From CAYHWE01 sp964360445 (GTDB lineage Bacteria; Patescibacteriota; Patescibacteriia; Patescibacteriales; JAKAJF01): 17,948 nt of DNA. This document shows positions 7,495 through 14,396 of this stretch, piece after piece. A program made the translations under genes and the position numbers. The notes beneath the pieces were generated by a model. That model was not told where the DNA came from. It saw only the letters and a list, made by a program, of their open reading frames with translations, and searched no databases. The DNA lies in contig CAYHWE010000020.1 of the NCBI GenBank assembly GCA_964360445.1, positions 1-17,948 of the forward strand, written 5' to 3'. The number at the start of each line of letters is the position of its first letter. The first letter of the stretch is position 1.

Positions 7495-8877
7495 TTAAAA
7501 TCTCAATTCTTTATTCAAATCCATGACCGCTTCAAGTTCAATATTCGTCAAATATTCGTCTCCCCTTGCCTTGCGTTCCTCTATTATAACATCAATCGGT
7601 TCGTTCTTGCTAATGCTTTCTTCGCCGATCTGCAGATAAAGCCTGTTGATCGGGCTTGAACGCCAAGCCCTGATTCCTTCAATCTTTTTATCATAACTCT
7701 CTTCGCCCAAAAGCCTGACTTTTTCTCTTATTTTATCTTTCGCCTTCAACAAGCTCTCTCTTGACAGGCGTCTGAAATTAACTAAATCCAAATATTTCAG
7801 CTCATCGACCGGTGTCATTATTTTCGGTTTTGGCATCCTTATGTCATGCATTTTTATTTTCCCGGGCGCTTCCGTAAATCGGATAGGCGGGGCGCTTATA
7901 TCGGCTCTGATTTCTTCCTTATTCTCCTTTTCCGGCTCAGGTTTTATTTCCTCCTTTTTAACGGCTTTCTCCTCCTTTTTTTCTTCTTCTTTTTTAATGG
8001 CATTTTCCGCTTTTTTCGCGATAAACGCGCTGAAATCATAATCAACATCGCGCATACCGGAATCTTTCAGCTTGTCCAGACTAAGGCTATCTTCCGGCAA
8101 AACGATTTTTCTTGGCTGGCTGGCCTTGGCTTCGCCGCCCATATCTGCCCTGTATCCATCCATTATATTTAAAATTTTCGCCACCGATTCTTCATCAAAA
8201 CTAAGGCCGCCCTGCTCAAACGGCTTCTGCAAGGTCGCCTTTGTTTCCATCCTATTCCTTATCCCCTTCAGATAGGTTTCGATTATCTTCTTAAACCGGT
8301 CGGACAGGAACTCGCTGCCGAAATTTATCTGCAATTCATCAAACACTTTCGCCACTTTTTCTTTTACATCCTCCTGTCTGGGAGTTTCCGGCACATTTAT
8401 TTTCTTGACCAACTCTCTTATTTCCTCTTCATCATCCGGAGAAAAAAAGAAATTCGAACCCTTAACCGTCAAAGGTTCATCCGCCTTTAAATTACCCCCT
8501 TGATAAGGGGGGGTGGGGGGGATTTTTTCCAATTGAGCCTGCGATCCATCGCGTCCTTTTTCATATTTTATCAGATAGGTTTCGGTTGTCGGCGCCATTG
8601 TCGTTTCATTCTTCCGGAAAACTTTATCCAAAATTCTTTCTTTGATTTCCTTGGCCAGCTCTTTTACTTTCTTTTCTTCCAATGACAATTCTTTCGCCAA
8701 ATATCCATCTATTGCCGATACCAAAACTTCCCCAACGACAATCTTCATTATCGCAGAAGCAAGCTTTACTCCGTATTTATTTTCCAATCCATTGATAACA
8801 GAAGAAATCTCGGAAGACTTGACCCTATCCCGGATTTCTTTTGGCAGATCATTGAATTTTTGCAGATAACTTAACAT
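7495..8877 (-). CDS. Unknown 460-aa charged protein in the T4SS operon
   Basis: I do not recognise this protein. It has no clear signal peptide or membrane segment. The N-terminal 90 residues are helical (MLSYLQKF...), a loop at 119-128 reads IPPTPPYQGG and comes from an inserted palindromic repeat, the middle (about 285-320) is a low-complexity K/E-rich stretch, and the C-terminus (about 350-460) is again ordered, with AWRSSPINRLYLQIGEES as a likely conserved block. The start is the ATG at 8877: it overlaps the kinase stop as TAATG and has the strongest Shine-Dalgarno in the window, whereas extending seven codons upstream would run into the kinase gene. Its place between the flavin genes and PrgI suggests a cytoplasmic accessory or regulatory T4SS factor (inference). 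Confidence 0.7.
   Translation of the reverse strand: MLSYLQKFNDLPKEIRDRVKSSEISSVINGLENKYGVKLASAIMKIVVGEVLVSAIDGYLAKELSLEEKKVKELAKEIKERILDKVFRKNETTMAPTTETYLIKYEKGRDGSQAQLEKIPPTPPYQGGNLKADEPLTVKGSNFFFSPDDEEEIRELVKKINVPETPRQEDVKEKVAKVFDELQINFGSEFLSDRFKKIIETYLKGIRNRMETKATLQKPFEQGGLSFDEESVAKILNIMDGYRADMGGEAKASQPRKIVLPEDSLSLDKLKDSGMRDVDYDFSAFIAKKAENAIKKEEEKKEEKAVKKEEIKPEPEKENKEEIRADISAPPIRFTEAPGKIKMHDIRMPKPKIMTPVDELKYLDLVNFRRLSRESLLKAKDKIREKVRLLGEESYDKKIEGIRAWRSSPINRLYLQIGEESISKNEPIDVIIEERKARGDEYLTNIELEAVMDLNKELRF
8491..8528. repeat. GC-rich hairpin repeat inserted in frame in the 460-aa gene
   Basis: CCCCCTT (8495-8501) and AAGGGGG (8505-8511) pair perfectly around a 3-nt loop, followed by a G-run and a T-run. 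On the minus strand it is translated as IPPTPPYQGG, a peptide I have seen repeatedly where this dispersed repeat falls into genes of unrelated bacteria. It stands out from the surrounding AT-rich sequence and keeps the frame. A related stem lies at 2872-2889. Confidence 0.65.
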
Positions 8878-9230
8878 TATTCCTCCCCTCTTAAACATAA
8901 TAAATCTTTATTTATCTGGCCGATCAGATCATTAACACTTTTGAATTTCTTGATATTCCTGATTTTTTTAATTATTTTTATTTTTAATTTTTTTCCATAT
9001 ATATCAGCATCAAACCTGTCTATATGGATTTCGGCCGTAATTTTATTATTAAAAGTTTTTTTTGGTCCGAAATGCAATAACCCTTTACACGTCTTCCTAT
9101 CCGCAATCACTTCGACCAGATATACTCCGTGATTTATTCTGTGGCTTATGTTATCCATATTGGCTGTCGGAAATCCGATTTGCCTTCCTTTCCCGTCCCC
9201 TTCTATCACTTTTCCAAAAAATTCATACAT
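8877..9230 (-). CDS. Stand-alone riboflavin kinase (FMN-forming)
   Basis: Riboflavin kinase uses ATP to convert riboflavin to FMN. The 117 residues match only the C-terminal kinase half of bifunctional RibF: GDGKGRQIGFPTAN at 11-24 with the nucleotide-binding PTAN, GVYLVEV at 35-41, KGLLHFGPKKTF at 49-60, catalytic Glu at E67 in TAEIHI, and the IYGK and IRNIKKF segments. The N-terminal FMN adenylyltransferase (FAD synthetase) domain of the usual 300-aa enzyme is absent, and no space for it remains because ribH ends 2 nt upstream. The product should therefore be FMN, with FAD made elsewhere or not at all. Its stop overlaps the next start as TAATG. The call is firm; whether it derives from a split RibF or a monofunctional kinase is open. 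Confidence 0.9.
   Translation of the reverse strand: MYEFFGKVIEGDGKGRQIGFPTANMDNISHRINHGVYLVEVIADRKTCKGLLHFGPKKTFNNKITAEIHIDRFDADIYGKKLKIKIIKKIRNIKKFKSVNDLIGQINKDLLCLRGEE
8881..8888 (-). promoter_or_regulatory. Shine-Dalgarno of the 460-aa gene
   Basis: GGGGAGGA on the minus strand ends 3 nt before the ATG at 8877, within the last codons of the riboflavin kinase gene. It is the best ribosome binding site in the window and decides the start of the 460-aa protein. Most other operon genes rely on stop/start overlap with no visible Shine-Dalgarno, so this gene may be translated at an independent, higher rate. Confidence 0.6.
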
Positions 9231-9232
9231 AA

Positions 9233-9700
9233 CTACTTTATTTTCCGCAAAGATCCGATAAGATCGACCAATGCCATCGCCGCTTCACGCCCTTTGTTAT
9301 TTTTATTTTCCTTAGAACGGACGTGCGCTTGTTTTGAATTATAGACCGTTAAAATCCCTAAGGTAATCGGGATATTTTTATTAAGCATCACATTCATTAT
9401 ACCATTTATGGATCCGCTTGACACATACTCAAAATGAGCTGTTTCTCCTTTTATCACCGCGCCAAGAGCAATTATTCCATCCACTTTTTTTACTTTTGCC
9501 AAGTTTTGGCAAAACAAAGGAATCTCGAAGGAGCCGGGCGTCATATAAATAGAAATGTCATTATCTTTGACTCCCGATTCCAATAAGGCGCTTATCGCTC
9601 CGCTTTTCAGCCCGTTTGTTATTTTTTCGTTAAATCTTGATTGCACGATTGCAATCCTCATTTCCCTTCCGTCCAATTCTTTGAAATTATTTATTTTCAT
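9233..9700 (-). CDS. ribH: 6,7-dimethyl-8-ribityllumazine synthase
   Basis: RibH condenses 5-amino-6-ribitylaminouracil with 3,4-dihydroxy-2-butanone 4-phosphate, the second-last step of riboflavin synthesis, normally as a 60-mer or smaller assembly. Visible active-site elements are F23 (SRFNE), PGSFEIP at 55-61, GAVIKGETAHFEY at 80-92 with catalytic H89, and the phosphate-binding R128 in QAHVRSKENKNNKG. The length of 155 aa is normal. I chose the ATG at 9700, 1 nt after the ribE stop; a frame extension to 9736 would lie within ribE and adds non-family residues. No Shine-Dalgarno is visible. It sits between ribE and the kinase in a three-gene flavin block inside the T4SS operon. Confidence 0.95.
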   Translation of the reverse strand: MKINNFKELDGREMRIAIVQSRFNEKITNGLKSGAISALLESGVKDNDISIYMTPGSFEIPLFCQNLAKVKKVDGIIALGAVIKGETAHFEYVSSGSINGIMNVMLNKNIPITLGILTVYNSKQAHVRSKENKNNKGREAAMALVDLIGSLRKIK

Positions 9701-9701
9701 A

Positions 9702-10289
9702 TTATTTTTTAATAAAAGCCTCCAGATATTTTGCAATTAGATCAACTTCAATGTTTATTTTATCGCCCACCCTTAAACTGGAAAAATTAGTCACATCCAA
9801 CGTATGTGTAATCAAGGAAACCTTCAGCCAGTCCTTGCCAACCCCTGAAATCGTCAGACTGACGCCATCTAGGGCGATAGATCCTTTGCGGGCTATATAC
9901 CTTGATAATCCGGCGGGGATCCCGATGATGAAGCTGACATAATCTTCTTCTTTTTCCATTTTTTTGACCGTACCCACTCCGTCAATATGACCGGAAACGA
10001 TGTGCCCATCCAAACGGTCGCCGGCCCTAACCGCCAGTTCTAAGTTTATCGCATCTCCGATCTTCGCTTCTAAAAACTTTGTTAATTTTAAAGTTTCCGG
10101 CATCAATTCCGTCGTAAAATAATTTTTTTCCTTCTTGATTACAGTCAAACACACGCCATTGCAAGAAATACTATCGCCAATTCTAACATCTTTTAAAAAA
10201 TTTTCAACTGAGACAATGAAATATTGCTTATTGCCCCTGCATTCGATTTTATCTATTCTGCCAGTTTTTTGGATGATTCCGGTGAACAT
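9702..10289 (-). CDS. ribE: Riboflavin synthase (alpha subunit)
   Basis: This enzyme dismutates two molecules of dimethylribityllumazine into riboflavin and the aminouracil substrate that RibH reuses. Two lumazine-binding repeats are visible: residues 1-97 start with the invariant MFTGII and contain GDSISCNGVCLTV, and 98-195 contain GHIVSGHIDGVGTV and GSIALDGVSLTI. The length of 195 aa is normal. The usual GDRLGGH reads GDRLDGH here, a small departure next to the second repeat. Its ATG is 3 nt after the stop of the 292-aa gene, so there is no room for an FMN riboswitch; expression is tied to the T4SS operon. The trimeric enzyme acts in the cytoplasm. Confidence 0.95.
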   Translation of the reverse strand: MFTGIIQKTGRIDKIECRGNKQYFIVSVENFLKDVRIGDSISCNGVCLTVIKKEKNYFTTELMPETLKLTKFLEAKIGDAINLELAVRAGDRLDGHIVSGHIDGVGTVKKMEKEEDYVSFIIGIPAGLSRYIARKGSIALDGVSLTISGVGKDWLKVSLITHTLDVTNFSSLRVGDKINIEVDLIAKYLEAFIKK

Positions 10290-10292
10290 AAA

Positions 10293-11171
10293 TTAAACAT
10301 TGTCCCCTTGCTTTTTAATTTCTTCCTCGATCGCCCTACGCTCCAAAGAACCCTCTTGGTATTGAGCGGCGAGCTGCTGCAGGCTTTTGGAATAATTTTG
10401 ATTAACATTTTCTCTGCCAAGAATATTTGTAACTATTTTAAATATTTTTTCCATTTTTTTGTCCATCGGCGCATCTTTCTCCAGCTGTCCTTTTCTGATA
10501 TAACCCTTAAAATTAGAGGTAACAACCGGAATATTTTCCTCCACTCCAGCCACGGCAAGAGAAGAAAATTTCAATTTTTCATAAAATTTATACAGAGTTT
10601 CTATTTTATTTTTTTCCTCCTCTATCAAGGCATTAAAATCTTTATTATCAATATAAAACTGCCTTAATTTCATATTATCAACAATGCCGGCTCCCAGGTT
10701 GCTAATATAAATCTTTAACCAATTTTCTATTGTCGGCGGCATATTGTTAATTAACTTTTTTGAAGTTATCATATTATCATTCTTGCTGAGAGCGCTCCTT
10801 AATTCATGCTTGATTGCATCTCTTTCTTCATGCATCGCGACTCCGATCAAGAAACTTCTGACTTTTTCATCCAAATCAAAGTATTCAATTTTAAAAATTT
10901 CCGCAAAATACCGGCTAAATAAATCCAAAACATCAGCTTTATTTAATAATGGAAGGGCTATCCATCGCAATTGGACAATAAGCGCTTCATATTTTTTCAA
11001 AATTTCTGGATTTTTCTGTCTATAATTTTCCTTCTCAATTAAAACAGCGATGGCATTGATTGATTCTTTCGCTTCGCCAACTTTATCAAAAATAAAAATT
11101 TGATCGGTTTCACTTTTTATTGAATTATATAATTCCAACTCTTTAGACATATTTATTTTATATACTAACAT
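10293..11171 (-). CDS. Unknown 292-aa soluble protein in the T4SS operon
   Basis: I do not recognise this protein. It lacks a signal peptide and membrane segments, is rich in K, E, I and L, and looks mostly alpha-helical. A hydrophobic middle around 85-110 (LDLFSRYFAEIFKIEYFDLDEKV) and a helical C-terminus (LQQLAAQYQEGSLERRAIEEE) are its most distinctive parts. The ATG at 11171 overlaps the VirB6 stop as TAATG, so the two are probably translated together and may act together; a second in-frame ATG at 11150 is a possible alternative. It directly precedes the flavin genes but shows no flavin-binding or catalytic motif I can name. Confidence 0.65.
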   Translation of the reverse strand: MLVYKINMSKELELYNSIKSETDQIFIFDKVGEAKESINAIAVLIEKENYRQKNPEILKKYEALIVQLRWIALPLLNKADVLDLFSRYFAEIFKIEYFDLDEKVRSFLIGVAMHEERDAIKHELRSALSKNDNMITSKKLINNMPPTIENWLKIYISNLGAGIVDNMKLRQFYIDNKDFNALIEEEKNKIETLYKFYEKLKFSSLAVAGVEENIPVVTSNFKGYIRKGQLEKDAPMDKKMEKIFKIVTNILGRENVNQNYSKSLQQLAAQYQEGSLERRAIEEEIKKQGDNV

Positions 11172-13693
11172 TACTTATTAGATAAAGCCTTATTGACAAT
11201 CTTACCTACAGCATTAATATTTTCTTTCTTCATGGAATTAGCATAATTTTGAAGACCATCTAAAAAATTATTCATGCTTTTTTTAATATCTTTAGCATCC
11301 TGAAAGTCCTTATGGAATGAATCGTTAGTAATAACTCCGGCGCTTACCGCCTCTGTAAGCGTATCTTTTAACACTTCAAGAGAATGTGGCTCAATAAAAG
11401 CTTTTGCGGAACTAGGGTTGAACCTGCGTTGTGCAATCTCCTTGGATATGATAGATATACCATCGATAACTTTCGTCAACCCGGATTCACTCCATTCAAA
11501 CCTGCCATCTTTATATATATTTTCTCCACCATAATAAAGACGATTCTGTTTTCTCGCCCAGCTCTCGGATTCAGCTTTTCTGTGCTCAACATTGACGCTT
11601 GATTCTCTTTCCCCTCCTCTGGACTGATAAAATTCTCCACTAGGATTAACGCCGACAGTTTTAGTTAAATAAGCATGAGAATTTGACTCAGCCAAACCGC
11701 CCAAATCGCTTTGAAGGGTCAAGGCATCATGCTCATTCATATGCAAACGTTTCTGAAAAACATCTCGTATAAAATCATTAACACCCTTCATTTCTTTTAT
11801 TTCATCGTCTGAACGTCCGGTCTCTTTTAATTGCTTTATTTCATCTTCGGTTAAGCCGGCCCTAGCATTATAGCCATATTTACCCAGCAAAGCGTTAAAC
11901 CCGCCGACCTTAACCAATGACTTGGCAATCGCGGCGGCTAAATTAACGTTATTATGAGACATCGCCTTTTGAAAGTCAGCTATCAACTCATCTTCATTGG
12001 TAGAATCAATTTTCTTTCCTTGTTCGGCAATTGCCGCTTTTGCTTCGGCCTTGCTTTCATAATCTTGGATGGTCAATCTGTTGGCCTTATTTTCAAAACT
12101 TAATGCTTGTTTGTTATAAACATCCTTCTTCCTGTTTTGTTCTTCAATAGACTCGAAAACCAAATCACCTCTATTATTTCGCAGTTTATTCAACTCTTCG
12201 TCTTTTTCTTTGACAGTTTCATTATCCCCCTTGCTTATGGCTTCATCCCTATCGCGCTCCAACCAACTGACCTTTTCTTCAAAGCCAACCTGATCAGAAA
12301 CATTTTTTACCTTCCACTCAGCTAACCCTTGTTTTTCTCTTAATTTACCGACATTGTCAATTCCACCCTGAAAAACTTGTTGCAGCCCCTTGATTCCCAA
12401 AAATCCTCTCAAATAATTATCCGCCCAATCGGTTGCCGCGAAACCAGTTACCCCTCCAACAATCCCGCCTCTCCTCAAGTTAGCAGCAGCCCTTGCCTGC
12501 ATATCACGAGAATCTTCCTTCTTTGACCTGTCGAAACTTGCCTTAACGCGGGCAAACTGCCTGGCTGGATTAAAATCAAAACCTGTTTTTGCCGCTTGTT
12601 TTCTATTTAAAAAATCTGTGCCACCTTTTACTCCGCTCCATGCCAATCCCTTCCCTTTCTGTATCGCCGCCATACCTCTTCCAGCTGCACCTCCCGCTGC
12701 TCCGCCGATCTGTTGGGTAATCATAAGCCCTCCGACAAGCATACCGATGGAAATAATAAACTTTATCATATTATCATTACTGCCAGCCTGTGTTGCTGCA
12801 GCAGGAGGTATTGTGCCCAGGGTGTCGTCAGTACTTTTTAAATCAACCAAGCCAGAAGATGCGGATACAAAGGATAGCCAGATAAAAAATGCCAAAACCG
12901 GCCCGGTAATCAATAATTTTGAAAATTCACCCCACCACTGTGAAGCATATTTTTGTCCCTGAGGAAAAGCAGACAATAGATAGGCAAGAGGCGAGAGGAC
13001 TATATAAATCCAGAGCATAACCATCCTCATAACCAATACAGCTATCATGACAGTAACGACGACAACGGAAATCAATACATAAATCAGGCCTAACATATAG
13101 GAGCCGAATACCGATAAAGCGGTTATTGTTGTGTCTGTATCCGGATTAATCCTTAGTATCTTGTTGATGCCCAGCATTTCTACAAGATTCGATCCACCCA
13201 TACCCTGAAAACCGTTAACAAATGTCAACATTATCACCTGAGCAAAATCTATAAAAATACCGCAGATAGTCTTTGAGAAATTAATCAGAACCGCCATTAT
13301 AAGCAATTTTGGCAACATTTTCTTCCAATTATAACTTTCTATCCTTAAAATCGTGGCGAAGGCTATGATTAAAAGGATCAGAATGAATAACATGTTGCAT
13401 ATATCCCTGACTATGCCCCACCCGTTTGATACTGCCGGAGATTTGATAAAATCATTGTATTTTGCTACCCAAATCAATATGCCTATTAACGCGGTTAAAA
13501 TAAGGCCGATCGCATATATGATTGCCGCTATAATATTGCCCAAAACTTGCGCTATTTTTATGCCCAATGTATTCGTGATATCAGCTCCCCATGCATAATG
13601 TCCGACAAAAAAATTCATCAATATCAATACTGATATTATGAGCAAAAATGAATATTTTTTTGTGTTTGGCTTGATTTTCATTTTATTTTCCAT
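11171..13693 (-). CDS. VirB6/TrbL-like polytopic T4SS channel protein
   Basis: VirB6/TrbL proteins form the inner-membrane channel of T4SS. Residues 15-37 look like a signal peptide or first membrane helix ending in AWGA. Further hydrophobic segments lie near 53-78, 99-118, 126-160, 195-245 (at least two helices, ending in the typical LWIYIVLSPLAYLL), 262-280 and 310-345, the last running into a Gly/Ala-rich tail. From about 350 to 840 the protein is soluble, charged and probably helical, a long extension as seen in extended VirB6 proteins. It is the longest gene of the operon. The ATG at 13693 is backed by AGGAG 6 nt upstream and overlaps the previous gene by 11 nt. Family assignment is by topology, motif style and neighbours. 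Confidence 0.82.
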   Translation of the reverse strand: MENKMKIKPNTKKYSFLLIISVLILMNFFVGHYAWGADITNTLGIKIAQVLGNIIAAIIYAIGLILTALIGILIWVAKYNDFIKSPAVSNGWGIVRDICNMLFILILLIIAFATILRIESYNWKKMLPKLLIMAVLINFSKTICGIFIDFAQVIMLTFVNGFQGMGGSNLVEMLGINKILRINPDTDTTITALSVFGSYMLGLIYVLISVVVVTVMIAVLVMRMVMLWIYIVLSPLAYLLSAFPQGQKYASQWWGEFSKLLITGPVLAFFIWLSFVSASSGLVDLKSTDDTLGTIPPAAATQAGSNDNMIKFIISIGMLVGGLMITQQIGGAAGGAAGRGMAAIQKGKGLAWSGVKGGTDFLNRKQAAKTGFDFNPARQFARVKASFDRSKKEDSRDMQARAAANLRRGGIVGGVTGFAATDWADNYLRGFLGIKGLQQVFQGGIDNVGKLREKQGLAEWKVKNVSDQVGFEEKVSWLERDRDEAISKGDNETVKEKDEELNKLRNNRGDLVFESIEEQNRKKDVYNKQALSFENKANRLTIQDYESKAEAKAAIAEQGKKIDSTNEDELIADFQKAMSHNNVNLAAAIAKSLVKVGGFNALLGKYGYNARAGLTEDEIKQLKETGRSDDEIKEMKGVNDFIRDVFQKRLHMNEHDALTLQSDLGGLAESNSHAYLTKTVGVNPSGEFYQSRGGERESSVNVEHRKAESESWARKQNRLYYGGENIYKDGRFEWSESGLTKVIDGISIISKEIAQRRFNPSSAKAFIEPHSLEVLKDTLTEAVSAGVITNDSFHKDFQDAKDIKKSMNNFLDGLQNYANSMKKENINAVGKIVNKALSNK

Positions 13694-14288
13694 TAAATAC
13701 TCCTGTAATAATATCCCAAGCGATGTTTAAATATACACTTATTACATAGCTTAATGGGTTTGTAATAACATCAAACGTTAAGATTATGATTGCCGTTTGC
13801 ACTAAAATAATAATCAACACCGCTAAATCCAAAAAAACCAACCCCATCACCTCAATCAAACCGATTCCTTTTCCAGTCATTTTTCCTTCTTCGCCTAAGA
13901 CCGAGCCGACTTGTTTCGGCACCCATTCTTCTCCTAATTTACAGAACAATTTGTCTCCAAAAATCCACCTAAGGAATACATGCATATTTATATAAATCAG
14001 ACTCAATCCGAAACTCGGAATCAAGACTCCCAACGCCCAATTCAACAAGATGCTCGTGCCCATCTTCGCCGGATTCAAGGCCGACTCCATCTTTTCTCCG
14101 ATCATCCCCCGGGAATCTTTTTCTCGCTTCGCGCCCATAACAGCCTCTCTTATCGACTGCGGTTTTTCACCCTCTCCTCCTTCTTCCTCCGCCCTTCTTT
14201 CCCTTAATTTTTCCGCCGCCAGACTTTCCTGCGCTCCTCCCGACAAAACCGTATTTCCAGAAATTAAATTGTCCAAGCTGTTTGTCAT
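13683..14288 (-). CDS. Small membrane protein, first gene of the T4SS operon
   Basis: I do not recognise a named family. Residues 1-75 are polar, rich in E, R, G and A, and probably cytoplasmic. Then come a membrane segment at about 79-104, a hydrophilic loop to about 141 containing two Cys-free charged turns, and a long hydrophobic stretch at 143-196 that can hold two helices. The gene starts 108 nt after the giant surface protein gene and overlaps the VirB6-like gene by 11 nt, so the two are co-expressed. Its place suggests an inner-membrane partner of VirB6. A TATAAT at 14295-14290 is too close to the ATG to serve as a normal -10 box for this start. Confidence 0.7.
   Translation of the reverse strand: MTNSLDNLISGNTVLSGGAQESLAAEKLRERRAEEEGGEGEKPQSIREAVMGAKREKDSRGMIGEKMESALNPAKMGTSILLNWALGVLIPSFGLSLIYINMHVFLRWIFGDKLFCKLGEEWVPKQVGSVLGEEGKMTGKGIGLIEVMGLVFLDLAVLIIILVQTAIIILTFDVITNPLSYVISVYLNIAWDIITGVFNGK
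13700..13704 (-). promoter_or_regulatory. Shine-Dalgarno of the VirB6-like gene
   Basis: AGGAG on the minus strand lies 6 nt before the ATG at 13693 and within the last codons of the upstream membrane protein gene. It favours this start over the in-frame ATG four codons later (13681). Confidence 0.55.
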
Positions 14289-14303
14289 AATTATACTTTG
14301 AGT

Positions 14304-14360
14304 CTAGTCTCTTCCATCCCAACTTGAAGTCACAATTTGTGACTTCAAGTTTTCTAATTC
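14304..14360 (-). pseudogene. ORF6N-like coding fragment containing a 31-bp perfect palindrome
   Basis: On the minus strand these bases read ELENLKSQIVTSSWDGRD followed by TAG, with a stop also a few codons upstream. This closely resembles the segment 'F/L-E-N-L-R-S-Q-x-V-T-S-x-x-G-G-R-R' that I recall from ORF6N/KilA-N-type phage-related proteins, where it precedes the YLPYAFTEQG block; that block is missing here. The core 14321-14351 is a perfect palindrome with 15-bp arms around one central base. It is either a decayed gene remnant or a dispersed palindromic element shared with such genes. It can fold in RNA of either strand, but no U-tract follows on the minus strand. Confidence 0.5.
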
Positions 14361-14367
14361 CAATCAA

Positions 14368-14391
14368 CTAATTAACTAATCACTAATTAAC
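14368..14391. repeat. Short AT-rich direct repeat
   Basis: CTAATTAAC occurs at 14368-14376 and again at 14383-14391, 15 bp apart, beside the ORF6N-like palindrome. Two copies only, so this is simple AT-rich spacer sequence and not an array. The rest of the 14289-14396 spacer holds nothing else I can name. Confidence 0.4.
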
Positions 14392-14396
14392 CAGCC

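Noticed and set aside
7845..8175. Long plus-strand open frames over the 460-aa gene
   Set aside because: They are F/S-rich mirror images of the K/E-rich low-complexity coding stretch and have no family resemblance.
8878..8898. Start of the 460-aa protein seven codons upstream
   Set aside because: It would overlap the kinase more deeply and ignore the strong Shine-Dalgarno and TAATG junction at 8877.
10290..10400. Possible FMN riboswitch before ribE
   Set aside because: Only 3 nt separate ribE from the previous coding sequence, and I saw no conserved riboswitch stems in the upstream coding region.
14290..14295. TATAAT on the minus strand just before the first T4SS-operon gene
   Set aside because: It ends 1 nt before the ATG, so transcription would start inside the gene, and no suitable -35 is at 16-18 nt. 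I do not call it a promoter for this start.
14368..14391. CRISPR-like direct repeats
   Set aside because: Two 9-bp AT-rich copies 15 bp apart with no spacers or cas genes.
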